A DNA stretch of 64,000 nt from CAVZLD01 sp963776055. Its GTDB lineage: Bacteria > Planctomycetota > Planctomycetia > Pirellulales > Pirellulaceae. Shown here one piece after another: positions 39,046 to 49,060 of this stretch. Every line of letters begins with the position of its first letter. The stretch's first letter is position 1. A program made the position numbers and the translations under genes. Under the pieces are notes generated by a model, which had not been told where the DNA came from, searched no databases, and saw only the letters and a list, made by a program, of their open reading frames with translations. The stretch covers positions 186,001 to 250,000 of the forward strand of contig CAVZLD010000011.1 in the NCBI GenBank assembly GCA_963776055.1. The letters are read 5' to 3'.

Positions 39046-42000
39046 ATGCATGAGGCCACAGGTCTACCGGGGGCGATCACGAAAGCCGACGCCAGCAGTA
39101 TTCCGCACCAGGCAATTCAGCTCGCGGCGGAAATCCTGAAAGCCTCGCAAGAACGCGAGACCGCGAAGGATCGAGCGAGCCTGGCACGGATCGCAGCGAT
39201 GATCGATGATCCGGCGGGAAAGCAGTTCACACTCGACATGGTCGATCAAGTCCTGCGGATCAAGCGTCCGAGTCGTGCAGCGCTGTGCCTCGAGTCGCTC
39301 ATCGACCAATACGGATTTCCCCGCTATTTCAGCAGATTCGATCAACATCTGCTCCGCTGGGGATCCTGGTGTGCCCAATGGTTTCCTGCCTTGGTAATGC
39401 CGATCATTCGAAAGCGGATTCGCGCCGAATCAGCCCATGTGATTATTTCCGCCGAGGACCGTTCGTTTCAGGAGTATCTGAAACAGCGGGAACGGGACGG
39501 AATTCGAGTCAACTTGAATCAATTGGGCGAGGCCGTCCTGGGAGACTCCGAAGCGGATCGCCGCCTGGAGATCTACACGCGAAGACTCCAAGAACCGGGG
39601 ATCCGGTACGTTTCCGTCAAACTCTCGTCCATTGTGAGCCACATTAGCCTGACGGGCTACGAGACGACACTCGAGGAGACCAAGCAGCGTTTACGGATCT
39701 TGTACCGGGCGGCGATCGCAGCAGGCAATGGTCAGCACCGCTTCGTCAATCTGGACATGGAGGAATATCGCGACCTGCATCTGACGGTTGACGTGTTTCA
39801 GTCCGTTCTGGACGAACCCGAATTCCAGAGTCTCCCTGCGGGAATCGTCCTTCAAGCTTACCTGCCGGATTCCTTCGCAGTTCAACAGTTGCTCTCGAAG
39901 TGGGCTCACAGCCGAGTTCAGCGGGGTGGTGCGGATATCAAAATTCGGTTGGTCAAGGGCGCCAACCTCGCCATGGAGCAAGTGGAGGCGTCGCTTTGCG
40001 GATGGCCTCAAGCTCCATACCACACCAAGGTGGAGAGTGATGCCAACTTCAAGCGGATGGTCGATTTCGCCCTCCGGCCAGAAAACTCCGACGCCGTCCG
40101 CGTGGGGATTGCGAGTCACAACCTGTTCGACATTGCTTATGCCTTGCTGCTGGCACAAAAGCACGGCGTGACTCGTCGTGTCGATTTCGAAATGCTCGAA
40201 GGCATGGCCAATTCACAGGCCCAAGAGATCCGAGAAAAGACAGGGGATCTACTGGTTTATGCTCCCGTCTGCTACGACGCAGACTTCGACTCAGCGGTCG
40301 CGTATCTCGTTCGTCGTTTCGATGAGAATACGCAACCGGGAAGCTTCCTTAGCTCGCTCTTCGGACTGACCGTCCATTCGCCGGAATGGGAGCAGCAGAG
40401 CCAAATGTTTCTCCAGGCCTGTGCCTTGGCAAAGGATCCCCAACTGAGCAACACGCCACAGCGGACGCAGAACCGCGAATCCGAACAGACGTCACCTTCC
40501 GCGGCTGACCAGGCGTTTCGTAACGTCTCGAATACGGACTTCTCGATCCCCGAGAATCGGGTCTGGATCAGAAACGTAGTCCAGCGCCTGCGAAACACCG
40601 AATTCGGTACGATTCCCGTGCAGGTGCACGGACACGAACAGGAGACCGACGCACGATGTCCAGGGCGTGATCCGTCGCGCCCCGGACACGTACTGTATGA
40701 GTATTGTCTGGCCAGCGGCGAGCATGTCGAGCAGGCGCTGCAAACGGCTGCCAAAGCCCAAGCGGATTGGGAAGGGCGTGGCCTGGCGGCACGTGCCGAG
40801 ATCCTTCGACGATTCGCCGCGATTAGCGCCAACGAGCGGGGCGATACGATCGGCGTGATGATCGCCGAAGCGGCTAAATCGGTCGTGGAAGGCGACGCGG
40901 AAGTCAGCGAAGCGATCGACTTCGCCGAATACTATTCCCGATCGCTCGACACCGAAGGCTGGAACGATGGGACGACCTCTCAGCCAGTGGGCGTCGTGCT
41001 TGTCACTCCACCATGGAACTTTCCCTACGCAATTCCCGCGGGCGGGTGCCTGGCGGCCCTGATCGCGGGCAACTCGGTGATTCTCAAACCTGCTCCCGAG
41101 ACCGTGTTGACCGCTTGGCACCTGGCGCGTCAGCTGTGGAACGCCGGTGTACCACGGGAAGTATTGCAGTTTCTGCCGTTGGAAGATGGCCCCGCAGGCG
41201 AATCACTGATCCGCGATCAACGGGTCGGAATCGTCATTCTGACCGGAGCCTTCGAGACGGCGAAACTATTTCAGTCGTGGCGGCCCGACCTGCGGCTGTA
41301 CGCCGAAACGAGCGGCAAGAACAGCATGGTTGTCTCTTCCGCCGCCGATCTGGACCTTGCCGTGAAAGATCTTGTTCGAGGCGCCTTCGGACACGCTGGG
41401 CAAAAGTGTTCGGCCACAAGCTTGGCGATTGTGGAGCGCGCTGTGTACGAAAGCGACCAATTCCGCAGCCAGTTAAAAGATGCGGCTGCCAGTCTTCGAG
41501 TCGCGTCAGCCTGGGATCTGTCGGCAGATGTGACTCCCTTGATTCGCGAGCCAAGACAGGAACTAAAACGGGCACTGACCCAGCTGGATCCGGGAGAATC
41601 CTGGTTGCTGCAGCCTCGAATGATCCATGGTAACCCCTGTCTGTGGTCGCCCGGGATCCGATTGGGGGTCAAGCCGGGCAGTTGGTATCATCGCACGGAA
41701 TGCTTCGGCCCCGTGCTCGGCCTGATCGCGGCCGATTCTTTGGAAGAAGCGATTCGAATACAGAACGACAGCGAGTTTGGCTTGACCGGCGGCCTGCATT
41801 CTCTCGACATCCATGAAATCCAGCGATGGCGAGAACTGGTCGAAGTCGGAAATGCCTACATCAATCGTACGACCACCGGGGCAATCGTTCAGCGTCAACC
41901 ATTTGGCGGGTGGAAGCATTCGGCCGTTGGCCCCGGTGCCAAGGCAGGCGGACCGAATTATGTGGCGATGTTTCGCAACTGGGAACAACACGCGCCCCCG

Positions 42001-42615
42001 GAGTTGCAGTTATCGCTGTCACCTCAGATACAACAGCTCGTTTCCCAATTATCCGCGTTGCTGCTCAACGACACGCAGCGTGAACAGCTTCGGTTATCCG
42101 CCGGTGGCTACTTCTACTGGTGGATCCATCATTTTTCCAAAGAACATGATCCGTCACAGCTTCACGGCGAGGACAACCGATTTCGATACCGCCCGCATCC
42201 ATTTCATTGGATTCGTTTCCGCAGCGAAACGGATGGGTTGATCGATGTGTCGATGAGTATCGTCGCTTGCCGAATCGCCGGAATTCGGTGGGAGCTGAGT
42301 GTCAGCGAAAGGCCGGATTGGGTAGAACGCATCCCAGCCGTCGCGGAGATTCCTGTTCAGGTGGAATCGGAAGAAGAACTCGTCGAACGGATTCCCGGCC
42401 TGGGACCCGGCAGCCTGCGGGTCCTGGGAGGGGATATCTCCAATGCCTTGCAATCCCTGAAGACCAGGGGAATTCGAGTGACTTCGTCCCGACCGGTTCT
42501 CAATGGAAGAATCGAGTGGCAGAACTTTCTTCAGGAACAGTCGGTCACGCAGACCGTTCATCGACACGGGAATCTGATCGCAGGCCACGGTCAACTCCCC
42601 GCAGAATCATCGTAA
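39046..42615 (+). CDS. putA: Bifunctional proline dehydrogenase / glutamate-semialdehyde dehydrogenase (PutA)
   Basis: About 1190 residues, intact. There is no N-terminal ribbon-helix-helix, so it lacks the repressor function. The PRODH barrel spans about residues 60-460 (VSVKLSSIVSH, VNLDMEEYRDLHLT, RLVKGANLAMEQ, RRVDFEMLEGMA) and binds FAD. The aldehyde dehydrogenase domain spans about 560-980, with PPWNFPYAIPAGG, the general base Glu754 in AETSGKN and nucleophile Cys788 in GHAGQKCSATS, plus FGGWKHSAVGPGAKAGG. About 210 further residues follow, as in the long PutA classes. It oxidises proline to glutamate with substrate channelling. The ATG at 39046 has GAGGGGG eight bases upstream. It stands alone, with no sodium/proline symporter nearby. 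Confidence 0.93.
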   Translation: MHEATGLPGAITKADASSIPHQAIQLAAEILKASQERETAKDRASLARIAAMIDDPAGKQFTLDMVDQVLRIKRPSRAALCLESLIDQYGFPRYFSRFDQHLLRWGSWCAQWFPALVMPIIRKRIRAESAHVIISAEDRSFQEYLKQRERDGIRVNLNQLGEAVLGDSEADRRLEIYTRRLQEPGIRYVSVKLSSIVSHISLTGYETTLEETKQRLRILYRAAIAAGNGQHRFVNLDMEEYRDLHLTVDVFQSVLDEPEFQSLPAGIVLQAYLPDSFAVQQLLSKWAHSRVQRGGADIKIRLVKGANLAMEQVEASLCGWPQAPYHTKVESDANFKRMVDFALRPENSDAVRVGIASHNLFDIAYALLLAQKHGVTRRVDFEMLEGMANSQAQEIREKTGDLLVYAPVCYDADFDSAVAYLVRRFDENTQPGSFLSSLFGLTVHSPEWEQQSQMFLQACALAKDPQLSNTPQRTQNRESEQTSPSAADQAFRNVSNTDFSIPENRVWIRNVVQRLRNTEFGTIPVQVHGHEQETDARCPGRDPSRPGHVLYEYCLASGEHVEQALQTAAKAQADWEGRGLAARAEILRRFAAISANERGDTIGVMIAEAAKSVVEGDAEVSEAIDFAEYYSRSLDTEGWNDGTTSQPVGVVLVTPPWNFPYAIPAGGCLAALIAGNSVILKPAPETVLTAWHLARQLWNAGVPREVLQFLPLEDGPAGESLIRDQRVGIVILTGAFETAKLFQSWRPDLRLYAETSGKNSMVVSSAADLDLAVKDLVRGAFGHAGQKCSATSLAIVERAVYESDQFRSQLKDAAASLRVASAWDLSADVTPLIREPRQELKRALTQLDPGESWLLQPRMIHGNPCLWSPGIRLGVKPGSWYHRTECFGPVLGLIAADSLEEAIRIQNDSEFGLTGGLHSLDIHEIQRWRELVEVGNAYINRTTTGAIVQRQPFGGWKHSAVGPGAKAGGPNYVAMFRNWEQHAPPELQLSLSPQIQQLVSQLSALLLNDTQREQLRLSAGGYFYWWIHHFSKEHDPSQLHGEDNRFRYRPHPFHWIRFRSETDGLIDVSMSIVACRIAGIRWELSVSERPDWVERIPAVAEIPVQVESEEELVERIPGLGPGSLRVLGGDISNALQSLKTRGIRVTSSRPVLNGRIEWQNFLQEQSVTQTVHRHGNLIAGHGQLPAESS

Positions 42616-42836
42616 GCTCGGCTCTCGGGCATTTCTCGGATGCCGCATTTGCAGTAACTGGCTTGCTGTCAACACGTTACCGCATTTCACCAATGATCGG
42701 TGATCCATCCGGGTGCAAGCGACTCCCATCCGAGGCAGCGCGAGATGTGGTACAGATGGCAGCGGATTCTCGCATGTGGGGTTAAGCCGGCTGCCCAATG
42801 GCATGGCGCAAGCGAAGAGATTGATCGGAGAAGGTC

Positions 42837-45800
42837 ATGGAGAGAAAGACGCCCACCGGACCAGCCAAGACGAGCCGAGATGGATGGCAGACGCTGCAGC
42901 GCAAGCGGAGACATTCGCGGCGTCGGCTGCTGATGGAATCCCTGGAATCTCGGCGTGTTCTGGACGCCCAGTTGGTGATTACAGAATTCGGAGCGGACCC
43001 ACGAGCGGCCCTCACGGATGAAGATGGAGAGGCCACCGATTGGATCGAACTGTATAACGCGGGGGATCAAGCGGCGCAGCTGGAAGGGTGGTACTTGACC
43101 GATGACGCCCAGAACCTGCAGAAGTGGCAATTTCCCGAAGTGATGCTTGCCCCCAGTCATTACTTGGTGGTGTACGCCTCGGGCAAAGATCACGTCGGCG
43201 CCGACGGCGCACTGCACACGAATTTCCAGCTGGATGGTGATGGTGAATACCTGGCGCTAATCGCGTCTGACGGGCAGACGGCGGTCGCCGAATTCACACC
43301 GACGTTCCCCCCGCAAGCTACCGGAGCCTCCTATGGCCTATCCCAGCTGGATCGGGCCGAACCATTTGTCGCCTTCGATTCTGCCTATCGATACTTTTTG
43401 CCATCACCGGGCGTAAAGGTAGACGCATCCAAGTCTTGGACCGAGGTCGGTTTCGACGACTCGACTTGGCAACCCGGACACGGGACACTCGGATTCGACA
43501 AACAGAACGAGATTCGTCATGCCATCGACACGGGCGTCGAAGAGCAGATGTGGGATCGAACGCCAACGGCCTATGTGCGAGTTCCATTCGAAGTTGAGTC
43601 TCCAGCAGCCTGGTACTGGCTGCAGTTGCGCATGCAGTACGACGATGGATACATCGTCTATCTGAATGGCGATCTCGTAGCCCGACAAAACGCAGCTGCT
43701 TGGTCCCATACGAAGTCTTCCGCCCTGCGAGCACGGGACTTGACGGGATCACCACTGGACTGGGAAACGCTCTACTTGGATTGTACGCAACTGGACCTGC
43801 GGAAAGGAATGAACGTACTGGCAGTCCACGGCCTGAACGATTCGCGTGATGACCCCGACTTCCTGTTGAACGCCGAATTGGCAGGATTGATCGGCGGCCC
43901 GATCGAATCGTTTCAGGACTATCATGTTTTTGCTCCCACGACGCCGGGGCGCGCAAACGGAACCGACGGGTTCGTGGGACAAATGGCGGACGTGCAGGCC
44001 AGCGTCAGCCACGGATTCTATGACACACCGCAGCAGGTCGAGTTGAGTTCGCTGACCGTTGGGGGAACGCTGGTGTACACAACGGACGGCAGTGTACCGA
44101 CAATGGACAACGGTATCGTCCATGAGCCGGATAACACTTGGGATCCGACGCGGTTCCAGATCGAAGTAAACCAGACTACTATCCTCCGGGTCAGAGCCTT
44201 CCGGGACGGCTGGCTGCCTTCGGATACACGAACGTTCAGTTACCTGTTTCTGGATGACATTCTGACACAGTCGGCTGACGGATCCGCCCCGGAAGGATGG
44301 CCTTCAGGATCTGTGGGAACCCAACAACTCGATTACGGAATGGACCCGGACATCGTAGATCATCCGGAATATGGCCCGCAGTTGCGACAGGCACTGACCG
44401 ACATTCCCTCGATTTCTTTGGTGACTGACCGGAAACATCTCTTTGACAGGACTTCCGGGATCTACGTCAACGGTGTAGCCTCTCGGGCCAACGAATCCCT
44501 TTGGGAACGCCCGGCCTCGGTAGAGATGATTTACGCGGATCAAACGGAAGGCTTTCAAATTGATGCCGGCCTCCGTCTGCGCGGGGGCTACGGTCGGAAC
44601 GGGGAGAACCGAAAACACGCCTTTCGGCTCTTCTTTCGCACCGAATATGGAGCGTCCAAACTCCGATATCCGCTGTTTGGGGAGGAGGGTGCAGACGAGT
44701 TTGACAAGGTCGATCTCCGTGCTGATTCGATCCCTTCCTGGAATTTCTGTCCCTCGGCGGCGGGCGACGCTTGCCCCGACCACACGGCGGTGCGCGACGT
44801 ATTCGCCCGCGACACGCAGGGCGATCTGGGGCAACCGCGCACACGCAGCCGCTTTTATCACCTTTACCTGAATGGCCAGTACTGGGGTCTTTATCAGACC
44901 GAAGAACGGCCAGGAGCGGACTACGGTGCCTCCTATTTCGGAGGAGACCGCGACGACTACGACGTCGTAAAGACCGAAGCCGCTCCACATCACACAGCAG
45001 CCACCCACGGCGATCTCGCTGCCTGGGAAGAACTCTGGCAGATTGCCAAAGAAGGATTTGCGGACGACGCAGACTACTACCGCATCCAAGGTCGTAATCC
45101 GGACGGCACTGAGAATCCCGAGATCTCTGTGTTGTTGGACGTCGACAACTTGATTGACTACGTTCTGACGCTTTTCTACACCGGTGATTTGGATGCCGCC
45201 ATCAGTGACTGGGGCAACAACACGATGGCCAACAACTGGTTTGGCATCCGCAATCGGGAAAGCAGAGAAGGATTCCGGTTCTTTGTGCACGACGCAGAAT
45301 GGGGACTGTTCGATGTCGAGGAAAATCGCTTAGGGCCATGGCCGGCAGGGAATACGTTCGATCAAAGTAATCCCCAGTGGCTGCATCAGCAGTTGATGAC
45401 CAATCCAGAATATCGGCTGCGATTTGCCGATCACGTGCAGCGCCATCTGTTCCACGACGGGGCATTGACTCCCGAAGCATCCCTGGAACGTTTGCAGCGG
45501 CGCATTGATGAAATCGATCTGGCGATCATCGCGGAATCGGCACGGTGGGGTGACACCTGGCGCGTGGCACCCTATACCAAGACCGACTGGCAGAAGGCGC
45601 TGAAACACATCCAAGAGACCTTCCTTCCCCAGCGGACGGAGATTCTGTTGGGGCAGCTTCAGGAGGCCGCGCTGGATATCGATCGGATTGTTCCCGCGCC
45701 ACTCTACCCCGACCTGCAAGCTCCCAACTTCCATCCGCCTGGTGGCTTGCTCTCTGCAGACACCCCAATCGCGTTGTCCGCTCCCACGGAAATCTGGTTC

Positions 45801-47309
45801 ACTCGCGACGGAAGTGACCCTCGGCTTGGCGCAGAACAGGTCGACTGGACGTCCTTGGTGGAGATGGGAGCTGCCACACGGTACTTCATTCCTGCCGATG
45901 ATTCCGAACAAGATCAGTGGATTGCCGATGATTTTGACGACGATGCGTGGGCAACATCGACGATTGGATTGGGTTTCGGTAGGGTACCCGGAGGCTTCAA
46001 AGATTTGGTGACCGGCGACATCGAAGCCGAGATGAAGGGAAACAGCAGTACGGTCTACATGCGGATTGCCTTTCAAGTCGACCATCCGGATTCATTTGAC
46101 CGGATGCGACTGCGCATGCGATTCGACGACGGGTTCGTTGTTTATCTCAATGGCAACGAAATCGCTCGAGCGAATGCGCCGGAGCAGATTAGCTGGAATT
46201 CGACCGCTACGACATACACCCGGCCACAAACATCTACCAAGGACTTGGATCTGAGAGATGCCCTTCACCTGCTCCACGAGGGGCAGAACATTCTGGCGAT
46301 TCAAGGTCTTAACCAAACGGCCAACAACAGTGATCTGCTCATCCTACCCGAACTCGATGCGGGAACCGTCACCAATCGCGGCATCTCCCCGACGGCGGAG
46401 GCATACACGCAGCCCATTTCATTGGATCTCAACACGATGGTGCGGGCGCGGAGTTTTCAGGACGGCAAGTGGAGCGCGATGTCGGAGGCCGTTTTCGATG
46501 TCCAGTCTTTTCCACTTCGGATCGAAGAGATAATGTACCATCCGCCTGATCCCTCGCCAGAAGAACGGGCAGCCGGTTTTACAGACAGTGAGGATTTCGA
46601 GTTCATCGAGCTCGTCAACATCTCGCGTGATCGCACACTTGCATTGCAAGGTGTCGAACTGAGCGACGGAATCGACTTTACATTTCCTGACATGTCACTC
46701 GAGCCGGGCGGTCACGTTGTGGTGCCGCGGGACGCAGCAGCCTTTACACAACGGTACGGTCCCACTCCGTTCCTTGCGGGAGAATACCGGGAAGATGACG
46801 GTGGGAACAAGCTTAGCAACGGCGGAGAGACGATTCAGCTTCGAGATGCCCTCGGAATTCTGGTACAGACGGTTGCATTTGACGATGAGTGGCACGCCAG
46901 AACAGACGGACGCGGAAAGTCGCTGCAAGTCATTAACCCGCGGGCGGCTGATCTATCGCGCTGGTCATCGGCTACCGGCTGGCTGGCGAGCGTCGAGCCG
47001 CTGGGCAGCCCGGGGCGGCCCGGACGTCAGCCCGGAGATGTCAACCAAGACGGCGTATTTGACTCGAGCGACATCGTAATCGTCTTTCAGCGTGGCGAAT
47101 ATGAAGACGGTCTCGCCAACAACTCGACGTTCGATGAAGGTGACTGGAACCAGGATGGCGATTTCGACAGCGCAGACATCGTAATGGTCTTTCAGACGGG
47201 GTTCTACGAAGTCGCCGCGCAACCAGGCGCCAGTGATGTGTCGGCGGCGGTCGACTGGCTGTTTGCGCAAGACCAGCGCATGGCCCGCCGCCGGTCATTC
47301 GTCGCCTGA
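42837..47309 (+). CDS. Giant secreted CotH-kinase / lamin-tail / dockerin protein
   Basis: 1490 residues, intact. The N-terminus carries the planctomycete LEPR-XLL-like export signal (RRLLMESLESRRVLDA). In order: lamin-tail domain (ITEFGADPRAALTDEDGE, about 45-165); galactose-binding-like sandwich (DDGYIVYLNGDLVA, about 190-350); chitobiase C-terminal-like segment (TLVYTTDGSVP); CotH domain (about 500-880, RLRGGYGRNGENRKHAFRLF, HLYLNGQYWGLY, FFVHDAEWGLF); a second chitobiase-like strand set; a second sandwich (DDGFVVYLNGNEIA, about 1020-1180); a second lamin-tail domain (about 1220-1390); and a type I dockerin with two calcium loops (GDVNQDGVFDSSDIV, GDWNQDGDFDSADIV). CotH domains phosphorylate proteins; the dockerin implies docking to a partner. 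GGAGAAGG precedes the ATG. Confidence 0.9.
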   Translation: MERKTPTGPAKTSRDGWQTLQRKRRHSRRRLLMESLESRRVLDAQLVITEFGADPRAALTDEDGEATDWIELYNAGDQAAQLEGWYLTDDAQNLQKWQFPEVMLAPSHYLVVYASGKDHVGADGALHTNFQLDGDGEYLALIASDGQTAVAEFTPTFPPQATGASYGLSQLDRAEPFVAFDSAYRYFLPSPGVKVDASKSWTEVGFDDSTWQPGHGTLGFDKQNEIRHAIDTGVEEQMWDRTPTAYVRVPFEVESPAAWYWLQLRMQYDDGYIVYLNGDLVARQNAAAWSHTKSSALRARDLTGSPLDWETLYLDCTQLDLRKGMNVLAVHGLNDSRDDPDFLLNAELAGLIGGPIESFQDYHVFAPTTPGRANGTDGFVGQMADVQASVSHGFYDTPQQVELSSLTVGGTLVYTTDGSVPTMDNGIVHEPDNTWDPTRFQIEVNQTTILRVRAFRDGWLPSDTRTFSYLFLDDILTQSADGSAPEGWPSGSVGTQQLDYGMDPDIVDHPEYGPQLRQALTDIPSISLVTDRKHLFDRTSGIYVNGVASRANESLWERPASVEMIYADQTEGFQIDAGLRLRGGYGRNGENRKHAFRLFFRTEYGASKLRYPLFGEEGADEFDKVDLRADSIPSWNFCPSAAGDACPDHTAVRDVFARDTQGDLGQPRTRSRFYHLYLNGQYWGLYQTEERPGADYGASYFGGDRDDYDVVKTEAAPHHTAATHGDLAAWEELWQIAKEGFADDADYYRIQGRNPDGTENPEISVLLDVDNLIDYVLTLFYTGDLDAAISDWGNNTMANNWFGIRNRESREGFRFFVHDAEWGLFDVEENRLGPWPAGNTFDQSNPQWLHQQLMTNPEYRLRFADHVQRHLFHDGALTPEASLERLQRRIDEIDLAIIAESARWGDTWRVAPYTKTDWQKALKHIQETFLPQRTEILLGQLQEAALDIDRIVPAPLYPDLQAPNFHPPGGLLSADTPIALSAPTEIWFTRDGSDPRLGAEQVDWTSLVEMGAATRYFIPADDSEQDQWIADDFDDDAWATSTIGLGFGRVPGGFKDLVTGDIEAEMKGNSSTVYMRIAFQVDHPDSFDRMRLRMRFDDGFVVYLNGNEIARANAPEQISWNSTATTYTRPQTSTKDLDLRDALHLLHEGQNILAIQGLNQTANNSDLLILPELDAGTVTNRGISPTAEAYTQPISLDLNTMVRARSFQDGKWSAMSEAVFDVQSFPLRIEEIMYHPPDPSPEERAAGFTDSEDFEFIELVNISRDRTLALQGVELSDGIDFTFPDMSLEPGGHVVVPRDAAAFTQRYGPTPFLAGEYREDDGGNKLSNGGETIQLRDALGILVQTVAFDDEWHARTDGRGKSLQVINPRAADLSRWSSATGWLASVEPLGSPGRPGRQPGDVNQDGVFDSSDIVIVFQRGEYEDGLANNSTFDEGDWNQDGDFDSADIVMVFQTGFYEVAAQPGASDVSAAVDWLFAQDQRMARRRSFVA

Positions 47310-47379
47310 CATCCGATGTCCCTCGCGCGTCCAACGACCTGTTGGAAAACAGGAAACGGGGCGCTCAGCATCGAGTGGA

Positions 47380-48760
47380 TCAGGTCAGCCATTTCGTCCG
47401 GTATTCGGTATGAACGAACCGGGCGGCCTCGGGGACGTTGGTGGCCTCCATCTTCTCGCCGTCCCAGTCCAGGCTCTGCCCGGCACGGACGCCGACCACG
47501 CCCGCCAGGCCGATCTCGGTGAGCTTGCCGCCGATGTCGAAGTCGGAGAAGGTCTTGCCCTGTCCGCCGCGGCAGGCGTCGAGCCATTCCTGGCCGTGGT
47601 CTGCGGTCCGCGGAAGGGTCTGGGGAATGTCCTTGGTGGCTTCGTGGTGGAGCACGTCCTTCAGGCGGGGCTCGCCTTGCAGGCGGATCAGGCCGCCCGT
47701 GTTCCAGTGACTGGTGTAGATGCAGCCCTTCTCGCCGACGATCAGCAGGCCGTTGGGCACCTTGTCCCCGTAAACGTCGGTCAGAGGCTGGAGCACCTCG
47801 GCCGGAGGCTTGCCGCTTCCCTGCCAGTGCAGCGTGACGGGCAGGAGGTTGCCGCGCGCGGGGAAGTGGAACTCCACCGCGGCCTTGTCGGCGATCTGCT
47901 TGCCGTCCTGCATGTTGACGACGATCTTCTCGGGATAGCCCAGGTCGAGCGCCCGCATGGGCAGATTGATCGCGTGACAGCAGAAATCGGCCAGGCCGCC
48001 GTTGCCGAAGTCGAACCAGCTTCGCCACCGGAAGGGATGATAGACGTCCTTCTTGAACGGGCGCATGGCCGACGGCCCGACCCACAGATCCCAGTTGAAG
48101 CCTTGCGGAACGGGATCTTCGCCCTCCGCGCTGCCTTCGTTGGCAGTGACGCCGATGCCCCACTGGTAGATCTCGCGGATCTGGCCCAGCGCGCCGGCCC
48201 GGATGATCTCCGTGCAGCGGCGCAGCGACTCGCTGGCGCTGCCCTGGTTGCCCATCTGGGTGACGACGTTCGAGGTGCGCGACAGCTCGCGGAGTTCGCG
48301 GGCTTCGGCCACGCTGTGCGTCAGCGGCTTCTCGCAGTAGACGTGCTTGCCGGCCTTCATGAACGCCTTGCACAAGGGGGCGTGCCAGTGGTCGGGCGTG
48401 CCGACCAGTACGGCGTCGAAGCTTGACGCGTTGTCGAGCAACCGGCGATAGTCCTCGTACGCCTTGGCGCTCTTGGTCGCCTCGCCGCCGGATTGCGAAG
48501 GCATCGGCCCGGGCCTTGTCGATCATTTCCTGATCCGGATCGCACAGGGCCACGAGATTTGCGCCGCCGGAGAGCAGGCCCCTCATCACGCCGCGTCCTT
48601 GCCCGCCGCAACCGACCAGCGCGAGGTTCAGCTTGCTGTTGGCGGCCGTGGAGCCGGCCTCGGCACCCGACAAGATCAGCGGCCGGCCGAACGCCGCTGT
48701 CCCCAGAGCCGCCGCCGAGATCTTGAGGAAACTACGCCGCGAGGAATGATTGCGCTTCAT
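47380..48760 (-). CDS. Tat-exported Gfo/Idh/MocA oxidoreductase, GC-rich (one frameshift)
   Basis: About 460 residues. The Tat signal is SSRRSFLKISAAALGTAAFG; LALVGCGGQGRGVMRGLL opens the Rossmann fold. At about 48495 the frame shifts and the rest is continuous: AVLVGTPDHWHAPLC, VYCEKPLTHSVAEARE, FNWDLWVGPSAMRPF, YHPFRWRSWFDFGNGGLADFCCH. A cofactor-bound sugar oxidoreductase of the outer compartment is expected. Its third codon positions are almost all G or C, clearly richer than the adjacent CotH and VanX genes, which suggests a different origin. The ATG at 48760 lacks a clear ribosome site. Confidence 0.85.
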
Positions 48761-49060
48761 CGACGACACGCTGCAACAAACGGATTCCCATCGTCGTTCT
48801 CCCAGGGGGACATGGCATACTCTTGTCGTCAGCCAAAAACGGATCCATACTCATTTGGTGATCGATTGGGCCCACCAATCGTACATCCCGATGTGGACCA
48901 TCCTTGGCACGGGAACACTGCAATCTGCCCATTGTGTCGGATGCACGTGCATGCCGCAACTGTCACGAGCCGGTAGCACACGAGCATCGTCTTTTTGCAG
49001 CGTGACGTAATCGGCAAACCAAGGCAAGTGAGTGACCGAAGGGAGAATGAGGTAGCAGTT
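48761..49060. other. Divergent gap without recognised features
   Basis: About 300 bases between the GC-rich oxidoreductase gene and the dipeptidase gene. Short open frames on both strands lack ribosome sites and family likeness. No repeats were seen. Confidence 0.5.

Noticed and set aside
44304..45290. 328-codon minus-strand open frame inside the CotH gene
   Set aside because: Shadow of an intact 1490-residue protein with clear domains.
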